From: Cryptomeria japonica
Taxonomy: Eukaryota; Streptophyta; Pinopsida; Cupressales; Cupressaceae
Direction of reading: 5' to 3'
Length of the DNA stretch: 64,000 nucleotides
Assembly: GCF_030272615.1 (NCBI RefSeq)
Contig: NC_081411.1
Coordinates: 183,604,977-183,668,976 of the forward strand
Shown here: one piece after another, positions 36,239 through 46,192 of the stretch
How the letters are laid out: each line of letters opens with the position of its first letter
How positions within the stretch are numbered: the stretch's first letter is position 1
The notes under the pieces: generated by a model
What the model saw: the letters and a program-made list of their open reading frames with translations, nothing else
Told to the model about the DNA's origin: nothing
Database searches by the model: none
Program-made: the position numbers and the translations under genes

Positions 36239-36606
36239 GTGAATTGCCTCTGTCGACAATTCTATTCACAAACTCTTGAGTGGATTGCCTCTGTCGGCGA
36301 TTCTATCCATAAGCTCTTGTGTGGATTGCCTTAGTCGGCGATTCTATCCATGAGCTCTCAAGTGGATTGCCTTAGTCGGAGATTCTATCCATGAGCTCTT
36401 GTGTGGATTGCCTCAGTCGGCGATTCTATCCATGAGCTCTCACGTGGATTGCCTCAATCGGCGATTCTATCCATGAGCTCTTGTGTGGATTGCCTTAGTC
36501 GGCGATTCTATCCACGAGCTCTTGTGTGGATTGCCTATGTCGGCGATTCTATCACAAGCTCTTGTGTGGATTGCCTCAGTCGGCGATTCTATCCACAATC
36601 TTGAGT
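36239..36606. repeat. 41-bp tandem array (about 9 units)
   Basis: Units begin GTGGATTGCC at 36280, 36321, 36362, 36403, 36444, 36485, 36526 and 36566, with a diverged first unit at 36239. The period is 41 bp (40 once). Units also share TCGGCGATTCTATCCA and GAGCTCTTGT. Copies abut without spacers. Confidence 0.93.
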
Positions 36607-36800
36607 TATTGTAAGATCGTCACCTTCCAATAACCTCAAAAATACAAGTGGAAATCATTTGGAAGTCGTCACTTTCTTATGATTTACATAGGGCCCATAA
36701 AATAATTATTAGTATTAATCAATATTTACAATTTTACCCCAAAAGTGCTCAATCTTTATTAGTAAGCTCCCTCTCAATCACAAGGTATCTTGAGTTTCTT

Positions 36801-37628
36801 CTAGAGAACATATTTTTCTGAACATACGTCTGAATTTCTGACTTCAGCAAGGGACGCTTGTAGTTTAAGTTTGAGAGGACAAGTTCTTGCAATGTGGCCA
36901 TATTCATCATATATGAAACATTGTACTTTAGAGGAGTCTCTAGGCTTCTTGAATGATCGATTACCATATGTCTTTTTGTCCTTTTTCCTTTTTAAACTAG
37001 AGACTAGAACTTGAACATCTTCATCAACGGGTTTCATGATTCCTCTTGATATTAGGTTACACTCTTCTTGAATGCAGTCAGCTTTTAGTCTATCAAATTT
37101 GGGAACTTTGGATCGAGCACTAACTCCTTGTCTAAAGTTTTCCCATGAGATAGGGAGCCCATTTAGAGTTATCATAGTTAGCTCCTTATTATCATAAATG
37201 TGACCAATTGATGAGAGCTGGTTCCTTAATTCTGTTATCCTCATAAAATATGAAGTGATAGTCTCTTCTTTACTCATTTTAAAATTAGAAAGTTGATTTT
37301 TAAGTGTGAGGATTCTGCTCATGTTGTTAATCTCAAACATGTCTTTCAAGGCTTTGAACATGTCATATGCAGAATCTAACTTTGTAATGATGGGTAGTAG
37401 ATGACTCTTTACTCCATCTACTAATAACTCCATTGCTTTAATATTGTTCTTTTCCCACTGACTCTGTTTGTCTTCTCCATCAGGTTTAGAAGGATTCTCT
37501 ATTATTGTTTTTAACTCATTCTTCCTTAGTACCAACATCATTCGTAGTTTCCATGAATCATAGTTTGAGGCACCTTCAAGTCTGTCTTCGAATCTGATTC
37601 CATTCGTCATTTTAAAACAGACTTTCAA
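36801..37628 (-). CDS. Gag protein of the gag-only element (fossil)
   Basis: This 275-codon minus-strand frame, open from end to end, begins near the primer site with MTNGIRFEDRLEG (after a few upstream codons of the frame). It has the copia gag core: YDSWKLRMMLVLRKNEL, AMELLVDGVK, AYDMFKALKDMFE, LTLKNQLSNFKMSKEETI, TLNGLPISWENFRQGV, then a basic stretch and a zinc-knuckle-like segment (GHIARTCPLK). No protease, integrase or RT follows. Confidence 0.85.
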   Translation of the reverse strand: MKVCFKMTNGIRFEDRLEGASNYDSWKLRMMLVLRKNELKTIIENPSKPDGEDKQSQWEKNNIKAMELLVDGVKSHLLPIITKLDSAYDMFKALKDMFEINNMSRILTLKNQLSNFKMSKEETITSYFMRITELRNQLSSIGHIYDNKELTMITLNGLPISWENFRQGVSARSKVPKFDRLKADCIQEECNLISRGIMKPVDEDVQVLVSSLKRKKDKKTYGNRSFKKPRDSSKVQCFIYDEYGHIARTCPLKLKLQASLAEVRNSDVCSEKYVL

Positions 37629-37694
37629 GGAGATATCAATCTGATCTTAATCGGATCTTCCTTCAGGCGGTTAGGCTTTATAGAAGGAAACCTG

Positions 37695-37706
37695 GCTCTG
37701 ATACCA
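37695..37706 (-). other. Primer binding site of the gag-only element
   Basis: The minus strand reads TGGTATCAGAGC, immediately inside the 5' LTR. It is the classic initiator-methionine tRNA site. Confidence 0.92.
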
Positions 37707-38358
37707 TGTTAAATTTATGGATCAGAATTAAAATTTATCTTGTTCTATGTATTATCTATCACTGAATTGTTGTATAAATTTGATTGTATTCTTTTATGTT
37801 GCAGGAGAGGAGGAGCATTTATTAATTTCAATGTCCATTCTCACACATTTCATTTGGTATATGTAGTGGGCTAGGTATAGTCAAGCGATGCCTTGACTGG
37901 CCATGTCTTTTGGACATGGCCGATCAAGACATCACTTGATCGTGCCCCCTCACGATAATAATGCCAGGCATATTACGTACCAACCGGTGCATATATTAAG
38001 ACACCCGATAATTATTGGTGGTGTATAGTTATCTTACCACTCAATATAATTATTGGTGGAGCATGGTTTATATTAACACCCGAAATTATCGGTGGCGCAT
38101 GGTAATGTTGGCATTATCTTTTACACCCGATATAATCGGTGTGAACATAGACTAATCTAAACGATAGTTTAACCGATAATTGTAAAGCATGGTAAATGGT
38201 AACCACAGCTAATCTCTGATAGTAAGTTAAAATACAAATCATACTTAACTGAAGCAAGTAAGTCGAATCACCAAATGTCTAAGGCCAATAGGCCAATTAG
38301 ACATTTGGATTAGCTAGGTTTGTCAGATGATTCCGACCATAGCTATAAATCATCAACA
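37707..38358 (-). repeat. 5' LTR of the gag-only element
   Basis: This 652-bp copy of 35504-36152 has the same TG...CA ends and is followed by the target duplication gattt. Confidence 0.92.
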
Positions 38359-38877
38359 GATTTCTCTTGGATGTCCTCCTCAAATGAAACCTTCTCCTCT
38401 TTATATCTTCCAATGTGAGGGAGAGTTGCACCTCTTCATCATGTCTTTCCTTGCAATGGTCACAACCTTTCACAATTACCACCCTTTGAAAGATTACAAA
38501 CATTCATAATTTCTTCCCATTGAAAGAGTCACAACCTTTCACAATTACCACCTCTTTGAAAGAGTACAACCCTTCATCATTTCTGCCCTTGAAAAGTCAC
38601 TTATTTTCTTCCCACTCCTTTCTTTTTCCATTAATCCTTCTTTAATTTCTATGCTCCATTCTTTCTTCCTTCCTCACTCTCCCCTTTCAAATGAACTCTT
38701 CTCCATTTTATATCTCACGTTTGAGGGAGTCACAACTCTTCATTGCATGCCATTTGACCTTTCATTAAATATAATTAGCTTTTAATTATATTATATTATA
38801 TTTTTATATTTTTTTTATATTTTAATTTTATTATTATTATTTATTATTAAATCCTATTTCAGAAAGGGGACATTACA

Positions 38878-40589
38878 GTCCACCCCATCCAAGATTGCTT
38901 GTCCTCAAGCAATGTCAGTTTTAATCTTCTGAACTGAATTCTTTGTCAATATGAAGGATCTTAAATAAACCTTTAGAGATTTGCAATCCTTACTTCCTCC
39001 TTGTAATTAGCTTCTACTGCGTTACTCTGATATAACTTGTGAATTAAAGGTTCTGCACTAATGATGTTTCTTTCAATATCTTGGTTATATTCAACTCTAT
39101 ACTACGATGACTTGCAGAATTGCTAAAATATTTTCCACACAGTCAATAGAGTCTTTTTGTCATAAGTTTGACACCATCATCTAAAGTGGGAGTACAATTT
39201 ATTGTTTAGTATGCTTTGGGTTTGTGAAAGTATACTTCCCAATAGCTCTTAATAGTAAAACCAAGAGTTGGAAACTGGCGAGGTCCATAAGTTTTCTCTC
39301 ATCCTTAGAGAGGAAGAACAAAATGTCATCAATCTGAAAATCAATATCTCTTTTGGCATCACTTGTATTCGCAAAGAACCGATTTGGCTGTCCCAATTAT
39401 TTGCTGTTGTTACGGATATCTCTTGAAGTCAAAGCAAAGGGAGAGATTTTGACATTTTAAGATGAAAATTGGAAGCATGACACACAGTCTATGACCTTAA
39501 ATGTGATGTACTTTCTGGATTGTCTTTGCCTTAGTGGACAATCTTCCTATATGCATGGCTTTTCACTGTAGACATAAGTTGGGAAGTGTCTAACAGTTTC
39601 TTGTTCTCTACTTGATACAAAGTTGTCTTCAACTTAATTATCCGGAACTAGATATAACAAAACTCATTCTCGATTCTGATTTGTTTTCAAATAACTGTGC
39701 ATTGTACCTCAGCATGCAGGGTCCTGTCCTCTGTGACCAAGAATTTACCTTGAATGTATGGTCTTCTTATAACTGTAACTTCGGCAAGTACAATTGGATC
39801 CTTACATTTCAGCTTGCAACAATTTCATCATTACAGACTAAAACAGCACCAAAAGCCTACTATGGCCACAATCCACTCCATTATATGCTTCTTCAACAAC
39901 CTTAGACAAATATTTTAGATTTCTGCATTGAATAGCTTCTTGATACCCTGAAAGTGCAGATGCAACAGCAGTTTTTTTTATACTCGGACTCCACAACACT
40001 TGTTTCTCCCATAGATTATATCAATATGGCCTTGACTTTTCATAATTTAGGAGATGACTATCTTAATACTCATAACAGGCTGCTATCTTTCATTCACATC
40101 ACAGTAACACACAAAAATGAACTCGTCCTTCAAAATTGGGTATGTCAAGGATCTCTGTCCGCTGTCCTCTTGTTTATTTAACTTCTGTTTATTGTACATT
40201 TGATTTTTCAACGTTTCCTATACCTGTCACAGTCTTTTGTCTTCAAGATTGTTTAGTGTTTCACTCATCCACTATTACTTTAGGTCTCTAGAGCACTTAC
40301 AACACTTTTGTGACTACGTAGAACATCCTTATGACTACTTTAATTCTTGTCATCCACCACTTGCGCTGATAGTCAGCAACCTCTGTTATTTATCCTTGTT
40401 CACCGTCATTCCCTTTGGGTAGATTTTTGGTCTTTCTTTCTCTCCATAAATCTCATGGATCACTCCATTGTCCATTATTGCCTCTAATTATCATTTCTCT
40501 TTAAGCTTGTCTTCTGCATGGGGACCTTTAATTTTCATTTCTTCCCCTTTCAACATTCATATGTCTGTATCCTCTCTTTTATTTGTCAG
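38878..40589 (-). pseudogene. Outer gypsy pol remnant (integrase C-terminal part) (fossil)
   Basis: Just inside the LTR the minus strand reads LLEDKQSWMGW, a typical end of a gypsy polyprotein. At 39396-39199 lies ANTSDAKRDIDFQIDD..FL and RKLMDLASFQLL, which resembles the integrase C-terminal domain. The rest is degenerate. Confidence 0.55.
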
Positions 40590-40603
40590 CAGTGTTCCAT
40601 GGG
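40590..40603 (+). repeat. Left terminal inverted repeat of the hAT-like MITE
   Basis: CAGTGTTCCATGGG pairs with the right end at 50958-50971. Confidence 0.8.
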
Positions 40604-40815
40604 CATTGGGGACGGGGGGACACGTTTCCAGGACGGAGGACCAAGGGCCTAAGTTTAAGGACGGCAGGGGGACGGCGGCGGGGGGGTGGTGCTGATATGG
40701 TTATACATATACATATAGTACTTGAAAAACTAGTTTTGAAAAGATGTATGACAGTATTACAGTATAAGAATTACATTTCAAATGAGACTATAGGGAATTT
40801 GAAATACTAAATCTA

Positions 40816-41145
40816 AATACCAAGATTTCTTCAATGCTAATTGTGTTGTTATATGGAGCCTAATTAGACGCGGAGGTTAAATTTTCCCTACTTCTATCGG
40901 GAGACGTCTGGGCGTCTCCCCGTCCCTCGAGAGACGTCAATACCAAGATTTCTTCAATGCTAATTGTGTTGTTATATGGAGCCTAATCAGACTCGGAGGT
41001 TAAATTTTCCCTACTTCTATTGGGAGACGTCTGGGCGTCTCCCCGTCCCTCGATAGACGTCGAGCCTAGTCAAACTCGGAGGTTAAATTTTCCCTACTTC
41101 TATTGGGAGACGTCTGGGCGTCTCCCCATCCCTCAAGAGACGTCT
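40816..41145. repeat. 123-bp tandem repeat with fold-back GACGTC motifs
   Basis: Two full units start at 40816 and 40939 (AATACCAAGATTTCTTC), and a partial third starts near 41062 (GAGCCTAGTC). Each ends in GAGACGTCTGGGCGTCTCCC. The following stretch (41150-41235) carries the same motif in inverted form, so the arm can fold into long hairpins. Confidence 0.85.
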
Positions 41146-41327
41146 GCACGTCTATCGAGGGACGGGGAGACGCCTAGACGTCTCCCAAGGAGACGCCCAG
41201 ACGTCTCTTGGGAGACATCTCCCTGGGCGATGCGGAGACGTCCCGGCAACGCTTGGGTGGCAGTGGCGGGATGGCGGGGGACGTCGCGTCCCCGTCCCCC
41301 CGTCCCCGAGACATTTCTTATGGGGAG

Positions 41328-41591
41328 TGTTTTGCCAAATAAGTGTAATTCAATGCATTGCAGAAATAATAGACATGACAGAATATAAAGAAACTCAAAT
41401 CTTCATTGATTCATAATAATGTCAGTACAATGACAATGACCATACTAACCCTCTCCCCATGACCAAGGACTCACTAATATATAAAGGTGACCGATCAGTT
41501 ACCCGATGTCAACTGTCGACAACCGATGGGTTAACTGTCGTCATTAACTCTAATTACATTAAATGTCTTATTGCTTAATTACCCGACAACA
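41328..41591 (-). repeat. 3' LTR of the young gypsy element
   Basis: Begins TGTTTTGCCAAATAAG and ends ACCCGACAACA. On the minus strand it is preceded by a purine run (TTTTTGGGGGGGATGA) serving as polypurine tract. Confidence 0.92.
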
Positions 41592-41763
41592 TCATCCCCC
41601 CCAAAAAGAAATGTCGTCTCCGGACGACAGACAACAAAATGGGAATGATATGCCTACAACAGATAACAACTACGAACCCCACAAAATAACAACTACACAC
41701 AGACTACTGAGGGGGTAAGGGAGGCGTCCCTGATGGTGGAGGGGCTGGGGCTACTACTGCCAA

Positions 41764-43432
41764 CTAATCCCGAAGCTGTACCACCTGGTCGGTCCGGTAT
41801 CGGAGGTCCTGCTCAGCCTGCAACTGTTGCTCTCGGGAACTCCTCACTCGAAACACTGCCTCCATCAATTCCTGATGCTTCACCTCCAACTCGGCTACCA
41901 GGGTAGCAACTCTCAATTCTGTCGAGGCTCTCTCATTTGACTGCACTGCCAACTCTGCCTTCACGGCACTCAATTCTCCTCTCACGGTGGCAAGGATCTC
42001 ATCTGTACTCCTAGCATGGGTGCGCTACTGCTCTAACTCTGTCTCCAATGCAAGGATGCGAGTGGCCAACTCCTCCTGAGCCCTATCCGCCCTAAGCTGA
42101 GTCTCTCGAAGCTCGAGATACCTATCTCGTACAGCCTGCTCAATCCGTCTGACCACAGACTGTGTCTGACTCCCTCCGGCCACCTCCTGGCTCTGCCACT
42201 CTGCTCGCATCTCTGGAAGATCAAGCATCGGCCATCCATGCTTCTCAAAACACTGCTGAAATGCCACTGCTACTCCAGATGTAGCAAACGCAAGGAGTCT
42301 CCGCAAAGTGAGCTGTCCGACAGACTCCTCTACTATCGAGGCAACCAGTAACTAAACCACCTCCTCCATCCTGGCTAAGAACTGCACCATGGCAGTAGGT
42401 CTCCCCTCTCCAATCCGTCCAACCTGATGCTGCTGCTGCGGTGATACCGCCCTCTCCTCCACCAGCGGTGTCTTTCTTTCGCCCTGCTTTCTAGTGCCAC
42501 TGTCCCAGTCGATAACCCCTGGAGGTGAAGGAATACAAGGGTAGGAAGGTGTGGGTGGTGCTTGTTTGCATGGGGATGAAGGTAGAGCCGCATCTGTCTA
42601 GCCATGAATCAACATCGTCCCCCGCCGGCCTCTCCTCGACCGTCCTCTAGGCCTCCTCTGTCCTAGGTTCCGTCAGGATGACGGGCATGCGTACTGGTGC
42701 ACTCACCGGTGTCGTCATCTTGGCTATGACTGGCGATGGCTAGACTGGTGGAGGCCGAGGATGCATCTGACCAAACCCAGGTATGGGGATGGTAGAGATG
42801 GTACCCACAATGACTCCAAATGATGCCAATGGTCCTCCCTCTCCTCCGACGGTCAGGAATGCTGGAGTAAATACCACCTGGCCGGTCCTGCCAGCTCCCC
42901 CTCCAGGCATTCCACGATGCCCCCTCGATACACTTGCCAACGATACTGTCTGAGTGGCGGGGGTCTCCTGCGGCAGTACTGGTTGCTCGGTCTATGAAAG
43001 CCTGAAGGTGCTATCTTACTCTGAATCATCCAACCCCTCACTTTCCTCCTCACTAGTGCCATGTCGTCCTGAATCCGTGTCACTGGCCAACACCACTACG
43101 TGGACCTATCTCCTCCTCTTCCTGCTAGTCTGTCCCTCAGCGGTAGTCAAAATATCCAGCTCTGACCAATAAAATATCGCTGGCTTAAGGGAGTCGATGC
43201 TATCCCGCGGTTGCCATCCTCTACGGTGTGGTGGCACCTGTACCCGCACGGAATCTAAAAATAATCTGATAGCGTGATGTGACATATAAAATACTTTATG
43301 TTTCAGCATCATATAGTCATGAGCTCTATCTGACAGTAGACTGGCCCAATCATACATCGTGCCCTTTCTGAGTCCTGCCATCAATGCGATCATAAGTACT
43401 GCCGCGTCCGACGCTCTGCTGGCGCCAGTCAA
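41764..43432 (-). pseudogene. Extra 3' coding region of the young gypsy, distal part (fossil)
   Basis: Several minus-strand open segments (43432-43106, 42306-42025, 41985-41764) lie between integrase and the 3' LTR. The last two are heptad-rich (EQAVRDRYLELRETQL, ELSAVKAELAVQSNERAS) and should form coiled coils. No known domain is recognised and no clear membrane segment is seen. The position matches where Athila elements carry an envelope-like frame, but sequence similarity to it is not evident. Confidence 0.55.
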
Positions 43433-43438
43433 CCTGCT

Positions 43439-44089
43439 CTATACTACGTCAAGTAAACATTGCCAGATGCCAGATTTTAAAAATGTCTTCTTCAGACCTC
43501 TTCCCTTCGGATCCAGGATGCGACTCCATTCTTCTGTAGTCAAGTTGTCCCTACACATTTCTTTTAATAGCTGGGTTCTTCTTTCCTCGGACAACTTTGT
43601 TACCTTTTTGTCAATCTTTTTACCCTTGTCAGGAATGCCAAATACTCCCTCAAAATCATCAGAGTTAAATGAAACAATGGTGTCAGTGTGCTGGAAATTA
43701 TATGATGATGTGTGAAGTTCAGGATCATATGTTTTAATCATTTGTCGTAGGCAGGGTTCGAATTCCTTAATATTAAAAATGGGCATCTGAATAGCATCAT
43801 GGACCCTAGCTTTTGTTAATTCAATTTTTACCTCAATATCTGACAGGCTCGTGGCATTTTCCCACCATTGCCTGCACACCGTTCTAGCCAAACCCTCGAA
43901 TAGAATTGTATTTGCGGTGACCTGCGTAACTCTTCCCTTTCCTGCATCCTGTGCAATTGCTTTGCCCTTGTCTTGGTCGCCCATTGCTACAGCAGGTTTC
44001 TTTCTGGCTTCCTTCTTGGTTTGCTCTTCTCTTTCTTGCAATTTCTTCCTCCAGTCTAGCTTTTTCAATCCCCTAGGTTCAATCGCCAT
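43439..44089 (-). CDS. Extra 3' ORF of the young gypsy, proximal part (fossil)
   Basis: This 216-codon open frame starts at a good ATG (MAIEPRGLKKLDWRKK), with a lysine-rich helix, then ANTILFEGLARTVCRQWWEN, IQMPIFNIKEFEPCLRQMI and FNSDDFEGVFGIPDKGKK. The last segment (DDFEGVFGIP) recalls plant-transposon-associated mobile-domain proteins, but the similarity is weak. It lies downstream of integrase in the same sense. Confidence 0.6.
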   Translation of the reverse strand: MAIEPRGLKKLDWRKKLQEREEQTKKEARKKPAVAMGDQDKGKAIAQDAGKGRVTQVTANTILFEGLARTVCRQWWENATSLSDIEVKIELTKARVHDAIQMPIFNIKEFEPCLRQMIKTYDPELHTSSYNFQHTDTIVSFNSDDFEGVFGIPDKGKKIDKKVTKLSEERRTQLLKEMCRDNLTTEEWSRILDPKGRGLKKTFLKSGIWQCLLDVV

Positions 44090-44159
44090 TAATCAAAATA
44101 AAATAAAAATTCCTTGTCTGGGGTTCGATTTGTAACTGTTTCGAGCCTTAACTGTCTTT

Positions 44160-44645
44160 CGTTTTGTACGGATTTGCCTTGCTAATGTGGTATGGCTGAT
44201 TTAATTGTACGGCTATCACACGACAATTTTCTAACTAGCAAGTAGCTGATTTGCCCATACAGACATCTTTATAACCCGACAATTTTCTAACTTGGCAATT
44301 TCCTGAGTATTCATGCCATATAAAACACTTAATGACAAAAAAAAAAACTTTAACTTTTTTCTGTACGTCCCTTTTTTCTTTTTCTTTTTTTTCTTTTTTT
44401 ACTCAATTCTGTATGGCCGTACTGCCTTTTCCATACGACCGTACGGATTTTTTTTATTTTAAAAAAATCGTGTCGTACGGTCGTACGAACCCACTGTGCT
44501 GTTATTTCCATACGACTGCATTTATATATATTTTTTATGTTATTTTATTTTATTTTTTTAATTTTTTAATTTTCCGTTTTTTTTTTCCTACGGCACCGTA
44601 CGGGGTCGTACGGACCTACCATACGATCATTTCCATACGACAGCA
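44160..44645. repeat. CGTACG-rich noncoding gap
   Basis: Between integrase and the extra ORF lie T-rich runs interspersed with repeated CCATACGACCGTACGG-type palindromes (near 44435, 44473, 44510, 44600 and 44630). No coding sequence is seen. Confidence 0.6.
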
Positions 44646-44646
44646 C

Positions 44647-45090
44647 TTACCTGTCCACCTGGGCGGACCTCGTCTCTTGCCTCCGTTGGTGATAGATTTT
44701 CAACTTGGAGCCATTTACAGCATCAGGCACCTCCATCCCATCCATCGTCCACAGCTTGATGGCTCCGTTCGCGCCAACTTCGCGAATCTTAAAGGGACCT
44801 AGCCATTTTACCCTGAACTTGCCTGGCTTAATTTCATTTCGACCATTAAACTTCAATACCAATTGCCCCGAGGTGAACTGCATCCTTCTTAAATGTTTGT
44901 CGTGCTAGGCTTTCCATCGTTGCTGAGTTGTATCCTTTGCCCACTGTGCCATTGTCCGTCTTTCATCCAACTTATTCAGGGCATATAGTCTCTCCCGGAG
45001 GCTTTCCATGTCGCCTAACCTATTGTCAATGGCAATTCTGAGACTTGGCACCATGAATTCCACTGGCACCACAGCCTCCTGGCCGTACAT
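44647..45090 (-). pseudogene. Gypsy integrase C-terminal domain (fossil)
   Basis: The minus strand encodes MYGQEAVVPVEFMVPSLRIA, then FTSGQLVLKFNGRNEIKPGK and FRVKWLGPFKIREV. These are the conserved end of plant gypsy integrases that binds DNA. Confidence 0.85.
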
Positions 45091-45381
45091 TAATTGGAAT
45101 GGTGTCTGCCCAGTGGTTACCTTGTAAGTTGTTCGGTACGCCCAAAGTACCGACGGTAGACGCTCTTCCTAGTCTTCCTTCTCAAACCCGCAGGACTTAT
45201 AAATTACTGACACCATGATTTTGTTGGTCGCCTCAGCCTAGCCGTTTGCCCACGGATAGTACGGACTTGATAGAGAATGGAAAATTTTGAATTCGGTTGT
45301 CAACAGCCGGATAATGTGGTTTACGAAGTGCCCTCCTCTATCACTTGTCAACTATATAGGTATTCCGTACTGGGTGATAAT

Positions 45382-46192
45382 CTATTCATAAATGAATCTC
45401 GCCGTACTAACAGCGGAGTTGTCTGCCAAGGCCCTCGCTTCGACCCATTTGGTCAAGTATTCAGTCGCCACGACAATGTATCTACATCGTCGAGCCAAGC
45501 TTGGTTTCAACGGACCAATGAAGTCTAACCCCCATCTTTCAAACAGCTCTTGAGCATTCGAAGGGTTGAGTGGCATAAAATCCCTCTTTAACGATCGTCC
45601 AGCGCATTGACATGTATCACAACTTGTCACCCATTCTCTAGCGTCATTATGCACTGTCGGCCACCATAAGCCTGCTAGTAAGACTTTCCTTGCCGTCGTG
45701 TCCGGTCCCATGTGTCCTCCTGCGACCCCTTCATGTGCTTCTCTCAGGACTCCTAGGATTTCCTCTTCCAAGACGCGTTGTTGTAGGATCTGGTTAGGTC
45801 CCATCTTGTAGAGAAGGCCATTTATAAGTTGGAACGTTCTGCTTCTTAGTATAAGTTTTCGTCTTTCGCTTGACAACATTTCCTTAGGAAATTTTGAAGT
45901 TGACAAGTATTCGCCCACACGTGTACCAGGCAGGAAGGATGGCAATGCGGAAGAGATGGGCGTCCAGAAAATCCTTCACCTTCGGTCGACTCTCCAGACT
46001 TGATCCGTGATAGCTGGTCGCGATGACATGGCTCTTGCCAGGTCTGACAATGATGTTGAATGTAAATTCTTGTAACAGCAACAACCATCGGCTAATCCGC
46101 CCCTAGATGATTGGCTTTTTCACCAGGTACATCAACGCCTGGTGATCCACATAAAATGTGAATGGTGTCACCAATAGGTAATGTCGGAATTT
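45382..46192 (-). pseudogene. Gypsy RNase H end and integrase core (fossil)
   Basis: Overlapping minus-strand segments give the RNase H tail (LLLQEFTFNIIVRPGKSHV) and the integrase HHCC zinc region (HEGVAGGHMG and CDTCQCAG). The catalytic core start follows (RWGLDFIGPLKP with its aspartate, YIVVATEYLTKWVEA). Confidence 0.85.

Larger units (their letters stand above)
35504..38358 (-). mobile_element. Gag-only copia-type LTR element (TR-GAG-like), nested
   Basis: This 2855-bp element has 649- and 652-bp LTRs, ends TG...CA, and a perfect 5-bp target duplication gattt (35499-35503 and 38359-38363). The empty site survives in the sister LTR near 53060. It has a primer site, one gag frame, a 41-bp tandem array and a polypurine tract, but no pol, so it depended on another element. 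The LTRs show about 20 substitutions and one 3-bp indel (about 3 percent), so it is fairly young. It looks whole for its type. Confidence 0.9.
34261..38877 (-). repeat. 3' LTR of the outer gypsy element, split by a nested element
   Basis: The LTR proper is 34261-35503 plus 38364-38877, from TGTAATGTCCC to GGGGACATTACA. It is oriented on the minus strand, the same strand as the DUF300 gene, and its downstream edge is about 260 bp from that gene's start codon. Confidence 0.8.

Noticed and set aside
36239-36606. Regular 41-bp repeats that could suggest a CRISPR-like array
   Set aside because: The units abut directly with no unique spacers, and they lie in a plant LTR element.
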